From G963667855 sp963667855 (GTDB lineage: Bacteria; Planctomycetota; Phycisphaerae; UBA1845), in contig CAXXKI010000004.1 in the NCBI GenBank assembly GCA_963667855.2, positions 434,001 through 498,000 on the forward strand: a DNA stretch of 64,000 nucleotides, read 5' to 3'. The notes under the pieces are model-generated. The model was given only the letters and a program-made list of their open reading frames with translations. It was not told the origin of the DNA and ran no database searches. The position numbers and the translations under genes were made by a program. Shown here piece by piece: positions 26,700 through 34,938 of the stretch. Position 1 is the first letter of the stretch, and the number at the start of each line of letters is the position of its first letter.

Positions 26700-26960
26700 T
26701 GGACTTCGGATCTTTCAGATCCATGTAAGTACGCGATCGCGGCAGTGCCCGTCGCGGTCGTTAAGTTAAGCCCTGAGTAAGGGCAGCGGTTCGCCGGGAT
26801 CAGCCTGACGGCGCGGTTGGCCGATCCAGGCGAGCCTGTAGGGCAAAAAGTCGCGGGAAGGATACCGCGGAGCAGGTGAAGACGGGATGGAGCCCGTCAT
26901 GGAAAAGGAACATGTGGTTGTTCGTTGAAATTGAGTAAATGGAGTTACTCAAACGGGCAA
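26700..26960 (+). ncRNA. Candidate structured RNA or leader between mraZ and rsmH
   Basis: Nine close-packed hairpins with exact or wobble pairing are visible: GGATC/GATCC (26708-26722), CGATCGCG/CGCGGTCG (26734-26760), GCCCT/AGGGC (26770-26784), CGG-TTCG-CCG (26787-26796), GGATC/GATCC enclosing GCC/GGC (26797-26827), AGGC/GCCT (26828-26837), CGCGG/CCGCG (26852-26869), GACGGG/CCCGTC (26881-26898) and TTGAGTAA/TTACTCAA (26931-26952). No open frame covers it. I recognise no known RNA class: the conserved cores of RNase P RNA, tmRNA and common riboswitches are not there. It could be a long regulatory leader of rsmH or a free RNA. Confidence 0.45.
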
Positions 26961-26990
26961 CGGAAGTCGCAAGGCTGGAAGGTATTGGTG

Positions 26991-27191
26991 ATGAGAAGCG
27001 GCAGCACTCGACCAGTTCGGCAGATGCAGGAGTCGCTCCGAGGTGCTCGGCTTGACGAGGCGGACAGGGATCGGATCGTTGAGCAGCTTGAGACTCGTGT
27101 CAGACGTTTGCGGGGTTTCAGCGGTGTTTACGGCGCGGTGAAGCTATCTGATCACGTAAGCGAGCTTCTTCCTTCTGCCTTGTTGGCTTGA
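26991..27191 (+). CDS. Possible small protein between mraZ and rsmH
   Basis: A 66-codon frame opening at an ATG with GGAAGG eight bases upstream. The product is highly charged, with the helical stretch LDEADRDRIVEQLETRVRRLRG in its middle (about 21-42). I know no family. The good ribosome binding site and tidy end 70 bases before rsmH support it. The structured stretch just upstream could instead continue through this region, in which case the frame is accidental. Confidence 0.4.
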   Translation: MRSGSTRPVRQMQESLRGARLDEADRDRIVEQLETRVRRLRGFSGVYGAVKLSDHVSELLPSALLA

Positions 27192-27261
27192 GGCGGGGGG
27201 TTGAGTCGGCAAGGATGCATGACTCGCCCCGGCCTGACCTTTTTGGTAAATCGAGATTCTG

Positions 27262-28185
27262 GTGTCGGATGAAAAAGGTCAACATGTTCCGGTATTACCG
27301 AATGAAGTAAAAACGTTGCTGAAAGCGGAATCGGGCGATGTGGTGCTGGATTGCACCCTGGGCCTGGGAGGCCATGCAAGGATGCTGGCCGAATCCGTGG
27401 GAAGCTCGGGGATGCTCATCGGCATGGACGTTGATGAGCTCAATCTCCAGGAAGCAGGCGAGAGACTTAAAAATTGTGGATGCCCTTATCGTCTTTTCCG
27501 GTGCAACTTCAGTTCATTTGAGGAGGTGCTGGAAGAGGTTGGTATAACCGGGATTGATGTTATCCTGGCGGATCTTGGGGTCAGTTCCACGCAGTTGGAT
27601 GACGGGGACCGGGGGTTCAGCTTTCAAAGCGACGGCCCGTTGGATATGAGACTTGACGATCGGTTGGCGGAATCCGCAGCGGATTTGATCAACCGTTTGT
27701 CGGAGAGCGAACTGGCGGATGCGATTTATCAGTATGGGCAGGAGCGTTTCAGCAGGCGCATAGCCCGTGCTATCCACCATGTCCGGCACAGAGGACGTAT
27801 CACAACGACGGGACAACTGGCGGAAATCGTCGCAAAGGCGATGCGGGTTAAACCCTCTTCGCGAAGTTCCAAGATACATCCGGCGACGCGGACGTTTCAG
27901 GCGTTGCGTATAGCGGTAAACGATGAATTGGGGGCGCTCGAGCGCCTCCTGGCGAAAGCTCCGCGCTATCTCAGGACAGGGGGGAGGATAGGTGTCATAT
28001 CCTTTCACTCCCTGGAGGACGGGATAGTCAAAAGAGATTTTCGTCAACAAAAGAGTGATGGATTTTACACTATTTTGACGAAGAAACCGGTAACGGGCAG
28101 CGAGGAGGAAATCGCAATCAATCCTCGGTGTCGGAGTGCAAAGCTTCGTGTTGCCGTTAGAACTGATCTGCCTTTTCCGGGTTGA
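27262..28185 (+). CDS. rsmH: 16S rRNA (cytosine-1402 N4) methyltransferase RsmH
   Basis: A 307-residue SAM-dependent methyltransferase (MraW) that modifies C1402 in the ribosomal P site. HVPVLPNEV at the start, the SAM loop DCTLGLGGHARMLA, GMDVDE, ADLGVSSTQLDDGDRGFSF, LDMRLD and the C-terminal RIGVISFHSLEDGIVKRDF and NPRCRSAKLRVA are all standard. Start is GTG (27262) with no strong ribosome binding site. Position between mraZ and ftsL is the classic dcw order, with a LysM gene inserted. Confidence 0.94.
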   Translation: MSDEKGQHVPVLPNEVKTLLKAESGDVVLDCTLGLGGHARMLAESVGSSGMLIGMDVDELNLQEAGERLKNCGCPYRLFRCNFSSFEEVLEEVGITGIDVILADLGVSSTQLDDGDRGFSFQSDGPLDMRLDDRLAESAADLINRLSESELADAIYQYGQERFSRRIARAIHHVRHRGRITTTGQLAEIVAKAMRVKPSSRSSKIHPATRTFQALRIAVNDELGALERLLAKAPRYLRTGGRIGVISFHSLEDGIVKRDFRQQKSDGFYTILTKKPVTGSEEEIAINPRCRSAKLRVAVRTDLPFPG

Positions 28186-28251
28186 TCGCATAGACTATTG
28201 TTGAGTGGTTCATTTGTTGGTCCGGTAGGACCCCTGCCAGGAGTTTTCTCA

Positions 28252-29796
28252 ATGGGTAAAGAAACGAAGATCGGATTGCTGGTGGGCATGTGCTTCATCA
28301 TTTGCTTTGCGGTCATACTTTCCCATCGAAGTGAAAAAACGCAGGGGGACATCCCCATACAATCGTTTGAAATTTCCAAGGTTGTGCGCAACGCTGAGTC
28401 GGTAGTGGACGACGCTCTGCCGCCGAAGCGCGTGCCGAGAATACGTGTCCGTCATCGAAATGAACCAACAACCGCGTCTGCACCGCGACAGGAAAATCTC
28501 GATCGCGCCGTTCAACCCGGTAACCCGAATCAAAATGATGTTGCCGACAGGTTAGCTCAGGCGACTTCGCCGACCGAAACGCCTAATAGGGTAAATCCAA
28601 TGCGGTATGGTCCTGTTGAGAGCAACCGGCAGGATACTCTGGCGGTTCCCCTGCCTTCTGCTGACCCGGGTGCCGTCTTTGCGGACATTCTCGATCGGTT
28701 CTCCTCAAGGGGAGAGGCGATCGAAGGGGATCATCCGTCGTCGAATCCCATGCCCCAAGCCGGTTTGCGCCGCCGGGAGACTGTTTCCGATGATCAGAAT
28801 CGTAAACCGATTCGAATAAACAATCCTCTGCCTACGGTTAAAGAAGAGGCGGAAAGACAGTTTAAACCGCAAAGTGATATCCATGAGACGCCGGTGTATG
28901 CGTCGGCTGACCAGAAGCAGCCGGTAACTCTGGAAGCGAGAATGCCTCAGGAAAACTTCGAAAAGCCGGTGTACCGGGCTGATAATAGAATTCAAAAAAC
29001 GGCGGGTTCCATACTGGCTACGCATAAGGTTCAGGCAGGAGATACCCTGGGACGCATTGCCAATCGCTACTACAACTCATCGCGGCAGGATTACGTGAAA
29101 GCTATCTTTGAAGCCAACCGGGATAGTTTGTCTTCGCCCGATACGGTCTATGCGGGGCGAGAGTTGGTAATCCCCGTTCTGAATGATGTTGCAGAACAGC
29201 CCGCAGTAAATGCAATTCAGGACAAAAAGCGGGAAATGGTTTCCAGCGACATAAACGAGCTTGTTAACGGTGGTGTTGAGAAAAATACTGCGGTTGCTGC
29301 CGGCGCGACTTATACGGTTAAGAGCGGCGATATGTTGTCGCGAATTGCGGCCAGGCATTATGGTTCTTCCGCCAAGCGGATCGTTGATGCTATTTACGCC
29401 GCTAATAAGGACGTAATGTCCAGTCCCAATAACCTGGTAGCCGGTCGAACGATACGCTTGCCGGTATTGGCAGAGAAGAAAGTAGAAAAGAATGAGGTAT
29501 CGCCGGTTCAGGATAAGCCTGCCAGGGTGGATACTCCCGAAACATCTAAACCGGAGAAGGGACAGGACCGCGGCCGGGAAGGTGTTGATTGGGATTGGTA
29601 TCAGTTGAAAAAAGGCGATGTCTATTCCACGGTAGCGGCTAATCTCCTGGGTACATCCAGGAAATGGTCCGAGTTGGCCAGGCTCAATGACGATATTTTC
29701 CCTGACGCCAGTCGGATTCGCCATGGTGTGCAGATACGGATTCCCCGTGTGAACGGCAAGAGAGTATGGGATAATTCGGGGCGAGAGGGCGCCTGA
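28252..29796 (+). CDS. Membrane-anchored protein with three LysM domains
   Basis: A 514-residue protein. A membrane anchor lies at about 6-24 (IGLLVGMCFIICFAVILSH). Residues 40-260 are a Pro/Arg/Asn-rich, low-complexity linker. Three LysM modules follow: HKVQAGDTLGRIANRYY (about 260-310), YTVKSGDMLSRIAARHYG (about 355-405) and the weaker YQLKKGDVYSTVAANLLG (about 450-500). LysM binds N-acetylglucosamine in peptidoglycan. Its place between rsmH and ftsL, with ATGA overlap to ftsL, suggests a role at the septal or lateral wall. AGGAG is eight bases before the ATG at 28252. Confidence 0.85.
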   Translation: MGKETKIGLLVGMCFIICFAVILSHRSEKTQGDIPIQSFEISKVVRNAESVVDDALPPKRVPRIRVRHRNEPTTASAPRQENLDRAVQPGNPNQNDVADRLAQATSPTETPNRVNPMRYGPVESNRQDTLAVPLPSADPGAVFADILDRFSSRGEAIEGDHPSSNPMPQAGLRRRETVSDDQNRKPIRINNPLPTVKEEAERQFKPQSDIHETPVYASADQKQPVTLEARMPQENFEKPVYRADNRIQKTAGSILATHKVQAGDTLGRIANRYYNSSRQDYVKAIFEANRDSLSSPDTVYAGRELVIPVLNDVAEQPAVNAIQDKKREMVSSDINELVNGGVEKNTAVAAGATYTVKSGDMLSRIAARHYGSSAKRIVDAIYAANKDVMSSPNNLVAGRTIRLPVLAEKKVEKNEVSPVQDKPARVDTPETSKPEKGQDRGREGVDWDWYQLKKGDVYSTVAANLLGTSRKWSELARLNDDIFPDASRIRHGVQIRIPRVNGKRVWDNSGREGA

Positions 29797-30089
29797 TGAC
29801 ACCAGCACGTGCGGGGGTATCGCTATTTCTGTTGGGATTGGTGTGTTTGGTGGTGGTCGTTCTGCGCGTGGAACGGGTGCAGCTTGAGGCTCGTACGCAG
29901 GCACATCTGGGCGAACTTATCGAACAGCGCCGTAGAGCATGGAATATGCAGATAGAAATGGCGCGTTTGCGATCGCCGGTTCAAATCTGTGAACGTATTG
30001 AAGTAATGGATATTGAAGTGGGTGCGGTGTTCGACGAGATGATCGTTTCAGATACCGGGCACCAGCAACTTGCCAGTAATCGAAGGTAG
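29796..30089 (+). CDS. ftsL: FtsL-like division protein
   Basis: A 97-residue single-pass protein: membrane helix at about 8-25 (VSLFLLGLVCLVVVVLRV), then a short coiled-coil-like stretch (LEARTQAHLGELIEQRRRAW) and a variable tail. Size, topology and position directly before ftsI are those of FtsL, which with FtsB and FtsQ activates the FtsW/FtsI septal synthase. The sequence itself is too variable for a firm family call. It overlaps the LysM gene by 1 base and ends 3 bases before ftsI. Confidence 0.72.
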   Translation: MTPARAGVSLFLLGLVCLVVVVLRVERVQLEARTQAHLGELIEQRRRAWNMQIEMARLRSPVQICERIEVMDIEVGAVFDEMIVSDTGHQQLASNRR

Positions 30090-30092
30090 AAC

Positions 30093-31835
30093 ATGACCGC
30101 AGTAAGTACACCTCCTCCCGATTTCGTCAGATATCAAAAACGGGTAGCGAGCGTTACCTTTGTGGTTTTGTCTATCCTGTTCCTGGGGCTCGTTTTCCGC
30201 CTGGCATATATAAATACGGCAATGGCGTCGCAGCTACGGGGCATAGCTTCGCGGCAGCATGAGAGTGTCAGTATCATTCCCGCTCGTCGGGGATCGATAC
30301 TCGATGCCCGGGGGCGGGTTCTGGTTGGAAGCCATCTACGTTCAAGTGTTTTTGCCGATCCCGGTCTGATCGAACATCCCGATGAGGTTGCTCTTCAGTT
30401 GGCACCCATTCTGGAGATGGAACCGGGTGTAATCGAGAACGAGATAAGAAGCAGTAGCGCTCCGCGGTTCTGCTGGCTGGCTCGCAGGCTGGATGATACG
30501 CAGGCGGGAGCGATCTCCGCGTTGAAGATCCCGGGAATAGGTCTTCACGGAGAGTTTCAACGGCGATGGGCGATGAACGACATTGCCGCCCATATATTGG
30601 GATTTACAGGTTCGGATGGTCGCGGCCTGGAAGGATTGGAGAGGGTGTATAACAGTCACCTTGCCGGCACCGACGGAAAACGCAGTACACTTCGTGACGC
30701 TCGGCGCAGGGCGCTGGGGCAGGGGAATTCATCGCTGGTCAATCCCAAAGACGGAGGCCACCTGGTTCTTACTATCGATAGTGTTATTCAGGGAATCGTC
30801 CAGAATCGATTGCGCAGCCAGATCGAAGCTTTTGGGGCTGAAAGTGGCATAGCAATAGTGATGTCTCCCAAAAACGGCGATGTGTTGGCCATGGCCTGTG
30901 AACCAACTTTCGATCCCAATCATTACCGCGATGTGGATAAACAGTACTTGCGGAACCGGGCCATTACCGATCCGGTCGAACCCGGAAGTACGTTCAAACC
31001 GTTTATAGTGGCCGGAGCTATTCAAAACCGTTATGTCAGTACTACTGAAAAGATTGATTGCCATAACGGTCTGCACTATTTCGGCCGCCGTCGAATGCAT
31101 GACACCAAACCACACGGTCTGATGGATGTGCGGGATATAGTTGTCTATAGCAGTAATATTGGTATGGGAATCATCGGAACCAGGATGGGTAACGATGTTC
31201 TTCACAAAGTGATAACCGGACTTGGATACGGTGAAACTACCCAGATCGGTTTGCCGGGTGAAAGTTCCGGAATCGTATTCCCCGTATCGCGATGGACTGA
31301 GTATTCCACAACATCGGTGCCCATGGGGCAGGAACTGGCCGTCACTCCCATTCAGTTGGCCACCGCCTTTTGTGCCCTGGTTAATCGCGGCTACCTCTTA
31401 CGTCCCCGGGTGGTGAAGAAGGTACTCGACAGCGACTATTCGGAAATCCAATCGTTCGATGAACCGGAGATAATCCGTCAGGTCATTGCCGAAGATGTGG
31501 CCAGCTACATGACCGAAAAGGTTATGCCCGGTGTGGTTGAGCGGGGAGGTAAGGAACTGCGCGTCGGTGATTACACTATGTGCGGAAAAACGGGAACTGC
31601 CCAGGTTCCTTATCCACCGGAAGACAAGCGAAAGGGATACGAACCGGATGCCTATCTCAGTTCGTTTGTCGGGGCGGCGCCGGTTGCCGATCCAGAGGTT
31701 GTTGTCCTGGTTATGATACGCAAACCGGATAAGCACAGAGGTCATTACGGACGAGTTGTTGCCGGTCCTGCGGTTAGAGATATTGTTCGTTCCACACTGC
31801 AATACCTGCAAGTTCCTTCAGACACCGGTTCGTAA
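30093..31835 (+). CDS. ftsI: Septal peptidoglycan transpeptidase (class B PBP)
   Basis: A 580-residue class B penicillin-binding protein. One membrane helix is at about 20-38. The dimerisation/pedestal domain includes RRGSILDARGRVL and AAHILGFTGSDGRGLEGLE. The transpeptidase motifs are EPGSTFKP (SxxK, nucleophile Ser), YSSNIGM (SxN) and CGKTGTAQVP (KTG). It cross-links septal peptidoglycan as partner of FtsW. No PASTA domain is present. It ends about 160 bases before murE, where a hairpin lies. Confidence 0.94.
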   Translation: MTAVSTPPPDFVRYQKRVASVTFVVLSILFLGLVFRLAYINTAMASQLRGIASRQHESVSIIPARRGSILDARGRVLVGSHLRSSVFADPGLIEHPDEVALQLAPILEMEPGVIENEIRSSSAPRFCWLARRLDDTQAGAISALKIPGIGLHGEFQRRWAMNDIAAHILGFTGSDGRGLEGLERVYNSHLAGTDGKRSTLRDARRRALGQGNSSLVNPKDGGHLVLTIDSVIQGIVQNRLRSQIEAFGAESGIAIVMSPKNGDVLAMACEPTFDPNHYRDVDKQYLRNRAITDPVEPGSTFKPFIVAGAIQNRYVSTTEKIDCHNGLHYFGRRRMHDTKPHGLMDVRDIVVYSSNIGMGIIGTRMGNDVLHKVITGLGYGETTQIGLPGESSGIVFPVSRWTEYSTTSVPMGQELAVTPIQLATAFCALVNRGYLLRPRVVKKVLDSDYSEIQSFDEPEIIRQVIAEDVASYMTEKVMPGVVERGGKELRVGDYTMCGKTGTAQVPYPPEDKRKGYEPDAYLSSFVGAAPVADPEVVVLVMIRKPDKHRGHYGRVVAGPAVRDIVRSTLQYLQVPSDTGS

Positions 31836-31883
31836 TCCATTCTGCAAACGGACCTTAAAAAGTGGCGGTTGGCTTTTGCAGGC

Positions 31884-31907
31884 CTGTGAGTTTTTTGGAA
31901 CTCACAG
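31884..31907 (+). other. Perfect hairpin between ftsI and murE
   Basis: CTGTGAGTT (31884-31892) and AACTCACAG (31899-31907) form a 9-bp stem with the loop TTTTGG. No T tract follows, so it is not a typical intrinsic terminator. It could act as a processing site, an attenuator or a weak terminator that lowers mur expression relative to ftsI. Confidence 0.5.
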
Positions 31908-31995
31908 ATGGCTTCTGGATGGCGGTATTTTCTATTAAAACAGCCAGTTGCGTAACTGCCTTAATTCGGGAAAACTGGTTCGAGAAGGGAATATT

Positions 31996-33515
31996 ATGGA
32001 AGATGTGCGCGGACAAAACCTGTGGCGTTTGAGTGACCTCTTTAACCGGGCGGGCGTTGCGTATACACCGTTGCAGGCGGGTTTTGATCCCCTGATTGAG
32101 CACCTTACCGTTGATTCTCGCGAAGTGCGGACAGGAACCTGTTTCATTGCGATTACCGGTACTAAAGTTGATGGTCACAGCTTCGTTAAACAGGCTGTCG
32201 ATGCTGGGGCGGCAGTAGTGGTTGTCGAATCTGGCTGTTTCAAAGAATCCTGTCCAATCGCCGTTGAGGTGGAATGTACGCACGAGGCGGTTGCTAAACT
32301 GGCGGCAGTATACTTCGGAGTTGATCGAGCCCAGAAGGATGGGGAGCTCTCCGTCGTTGGCGTTACCGGTACAAACGGCAAGACCACGGTTTGTGCCATC
32401 ATTCGTTCGATTTTAGAGAGTGCAGGCCACAGGTGTGCCTGCCTGGGAACGATCAGCAATGATGTCGGCAGCCAGTCCAGGCGTTCTGATATGACTACCT
32501 TGCCTCCAATCGAGCTTTGTGCCTGGTTGGCGGAAGCGGCCGCGTCCGAGTGAAATACGCGGTGATGGAGGTTTCCAGTCACGCGTTGGATCAGAAACGG
32601 GCTGACGGTATAGATTTTTCCTCTGCGGTTTTTACCAATCTAACCCAGGATCACCTTGACTATCACGGCACGCTCGATGCATACGCGTTCACCAAGAAAA
32701 GGTTGTTTGACCGGTTGCGATCAGCGGCTTCAGCCGTTATATGCGCCGATGACGACTGGGCGGAAAAGATGGCGGCCGACACTCGCGGCAGGGTATTACG
32801 TTACGGGGTAAACGGCTTGGCCTCCGACGTTTGGGCGGAGAATATTTCCCTGGGAGATGAACGAACATCGTTCGATTTGTGTCTTGGCGATAAACGTGAG
32901 CCGGTTTCAATGAAGCTGATCGGTATTCACAATGTGCGCAATGTACTGGCTGCTGCCGGTGCGACCGGTTCGTTGGGGATTCCCATAGAGGATATCAAAA
33001 AGGGCGTTGAAGTGATGGATGCTGTTCGCGGTCGTCTGCAAAGGGTGGATGTGCAGGCCCCGTATACCGTTTTTGTTGATTACGCACACACGCCTGACGC
33101 CTTGAAGAACGTGTTGACCCTGCTTAGAGAAGTGACGGCCGAAAGGTTGATCTGCGTATTCGGCTGCGGTGGCGATCGGGACCGGGCCAAAAGACCTGTC
33201 ATGGGTAAGATCGTCGCGGAGCTGGCTGATGTGGCCGTGGTCACCAGTGACAATCCTCGAAGTGAAAATCCCCAATCCATTGTGGACGAGACGGTTGTGG
33301 GGATGGAGGGGGCAGACCATTGTGAGCGGATCGTAGAGGTTGACAGGTGGCGGGCGATAGTGGCCGTGGTGGAGATGGCCGAACCCGGTGATGTTGTCCT
33401 GATCGCCGGTAAAGGACACGAGGATTACCAGATAATCGGCAGCGAGCGGAAATGGTTCGATGACGTTGTGGTGGCGGCAGAGGCCATGGAACATGCGCGA
33501 AAGGTAATGCTTTGA
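31996..33515 (+). CDS. murE: UDP-MurNAc-tripeptide synthetase MurE, broken by one frameshift
   Basis: MurE adds the third stem residue to UDP-MurNAc-L-Ala-D-Glu. The first part (31996-32553) has the N-terminal domain and ATP loop VTGTNGKTTVCAII, then stops at TGA 32551 just after AWLAEAAAS. The rest continues in the -1 frame with VKYAVMEVSSHALDQK, NLTQDHLDYHG, VDYAHTPDALKN, GCGGDRDRAKRP and SDNPRSENP. The DNPR motif marks meso-diaminopimelate specificity. Adding one G at about 32548-32549 (giving Ser-Gly-Val) restores a 506-residue protein of normal length. The ATG at 31996 has GAAGGG upstream. The break is probably a sequencing error or a very recent mutation. Confidence 0.88.
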
Positions 33516-34875
33516 TTCCCCTGTTGCTGGAACAAATCGCGGATGCATTGGATTTATCCAGCGATGGATTTGAGAGCGGTCACCGGGTTACGGGGGTATC
33601 TACAGATTCCCGCACGGTGGAGGCCGGCGATCTTTTCTTTGCCATTCCGGTGAGAAATTCGATGGTCACGATTTTGTGCAGGTTGCGCTGCAGCGCGGAG
33701 CGGTAGCTTGTGTCGTCAGCAGGGAATTCGAAACGGCAAATGTACCCGGTATGTTCCTGCGTGTGGAGAACGTGGTTAAAGCGTTGGGGAATCTTGCGGC
33801 TTTTCACCGGCAGTTGTTCAAAGGGATGGTAATTGGGATTACGGGAAGCAACGGCAAGACCACCTGCAAGGAAATGCTTTGCCATGTGCTTGGAAGCAGG
33901 CTTCGCGGCAGGGCGTCGATCAGGAGTTACAATAACCATATAGGCGTACCGCTCACCCTGTTTTCCGCCTGTGCTGACGATGAGTTCCTGGTTGTGGAAA
34001 TCGGGTCCAACGCGCCCGGTGAGGTTGCGGCTCTGGCGGCGTTGGTTTCTCCCGAAACCGGGCTGGTGACATCGGTCGGCAGCGCTCACCTCGAAGGGTT
34101 CGGCGGATTGGATGGCGTGTACAAAGAGAAGATGTCTCTTTTCTCCCAGGTTCGTAGAGGTGGCACTGCCGTGGTCAATGCCGCCGCGGTAAGTGGTGTC
34201 GGATTATTTCCGCGGGCGGATGAACTGCACTGGGTGACGTTTGGTGATCATCCGGAAGCGGATGTGACAGTTACCGATGTCAGCGGTGATTTGTACGGGA
34301 CATCGTGTTTGATAGACGGCTCGCACCGGTTGAAACTTCAGGTGCCCGGTTTGCATAATGCGGTAAATGCCGCAGGCGTGTTTTCTGTTTGCCGCCGCCT
34401 TGGGTTTAGTGTTGAAGATATTCTCTCGTCGCTGGCCTCCTTTGTGATGCCCGATATGCGTCTTAGAGTAAAACAGTGGGGCGGCGTTACCATCATTGAC
34501 GACAGCTACAACGCCAACCCAACCAGTATGCGGGCGGCTATCGATGTACTGGCAAGATCAAGACGCGATGGCGGCAGATGTGTTCTGGTTGCCGGGGACA
34601 TGGCTGAGTTGGGCGAGCAATCGGATGAATTGCATCGTCAGATCGGCATGGAGGCTGCCCGGGCGGGGTTGGACGTATTGGTCTCCGTGGGACAGCGGGC
34701 CCGGAAAATCGGAGAGGCGGCATCCGTCGAGAGCGGAACATGCCAAACACTGTTTTATAATGGTGCGGATGACGCGTTGAAGAATCTTCGTTTGCATCTT
34801 AACGAGGGCGATACGGTATTGATCAAAGGGTCGAGGTCGGCCGGTTTGGATGTGATCGCCGGTGGATTGGATTAA
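33512..34875 (+). CDS. murF: UDP-MurNAc-tripeptide--D-Ala-D-Ala ligase MurF, broken by one frameshift
   Basis: MurF adds D-Ala-D-Ala to complete the pentapeptide precursor. The first frame (TTG 33512, overlapping murE by 4) encodes the N-terminal domain up to VEAGDLFFAIP and is then lost. The -1 frame resumes at once with GEKFDGHDFVQVALQRGAVACVVSRE, GITGSNGKTTCKEML (ATP loop), HNAVNAAGVFSVC and IDDSYNANPTSMRAAIDVLA. One missing G in the GG at 33649-33650 explains the break; replacing it gives 454 residues, the usual length. The downstream part shows no further decay. Confidence 0.88.
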
Positions 34876-34938
34876 AAGCTTTCGCACTCTGGGGCATTAA
34901 TCCAGTGGCGAATGGTGTTTATGAGGTAGTCTACTGAC

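Noticed and set aside
26700..26960. RNase P RNA, tmRNA or a known riboswitch between mraZ and rsmH
   Set aside because: The RNase P core (GAGGAAAGTCC and ACAGAA elements), the tmRNA ends and the usual riboswitch cores are not present, so only an unnamed structured RNA is proposed.
29077..29904. 275-residue minus-strand frame
   Set aside because: It is the mirror of the LysM gene, has no ribosome binding site and no recognisable motif.
32530..33660. Programmed -1 frameshifting in murE and murF
   Set aside because: Neither junction has an X XXY YYZ heptamer or a clear downstream pseudoknot. A missing G is simpler.
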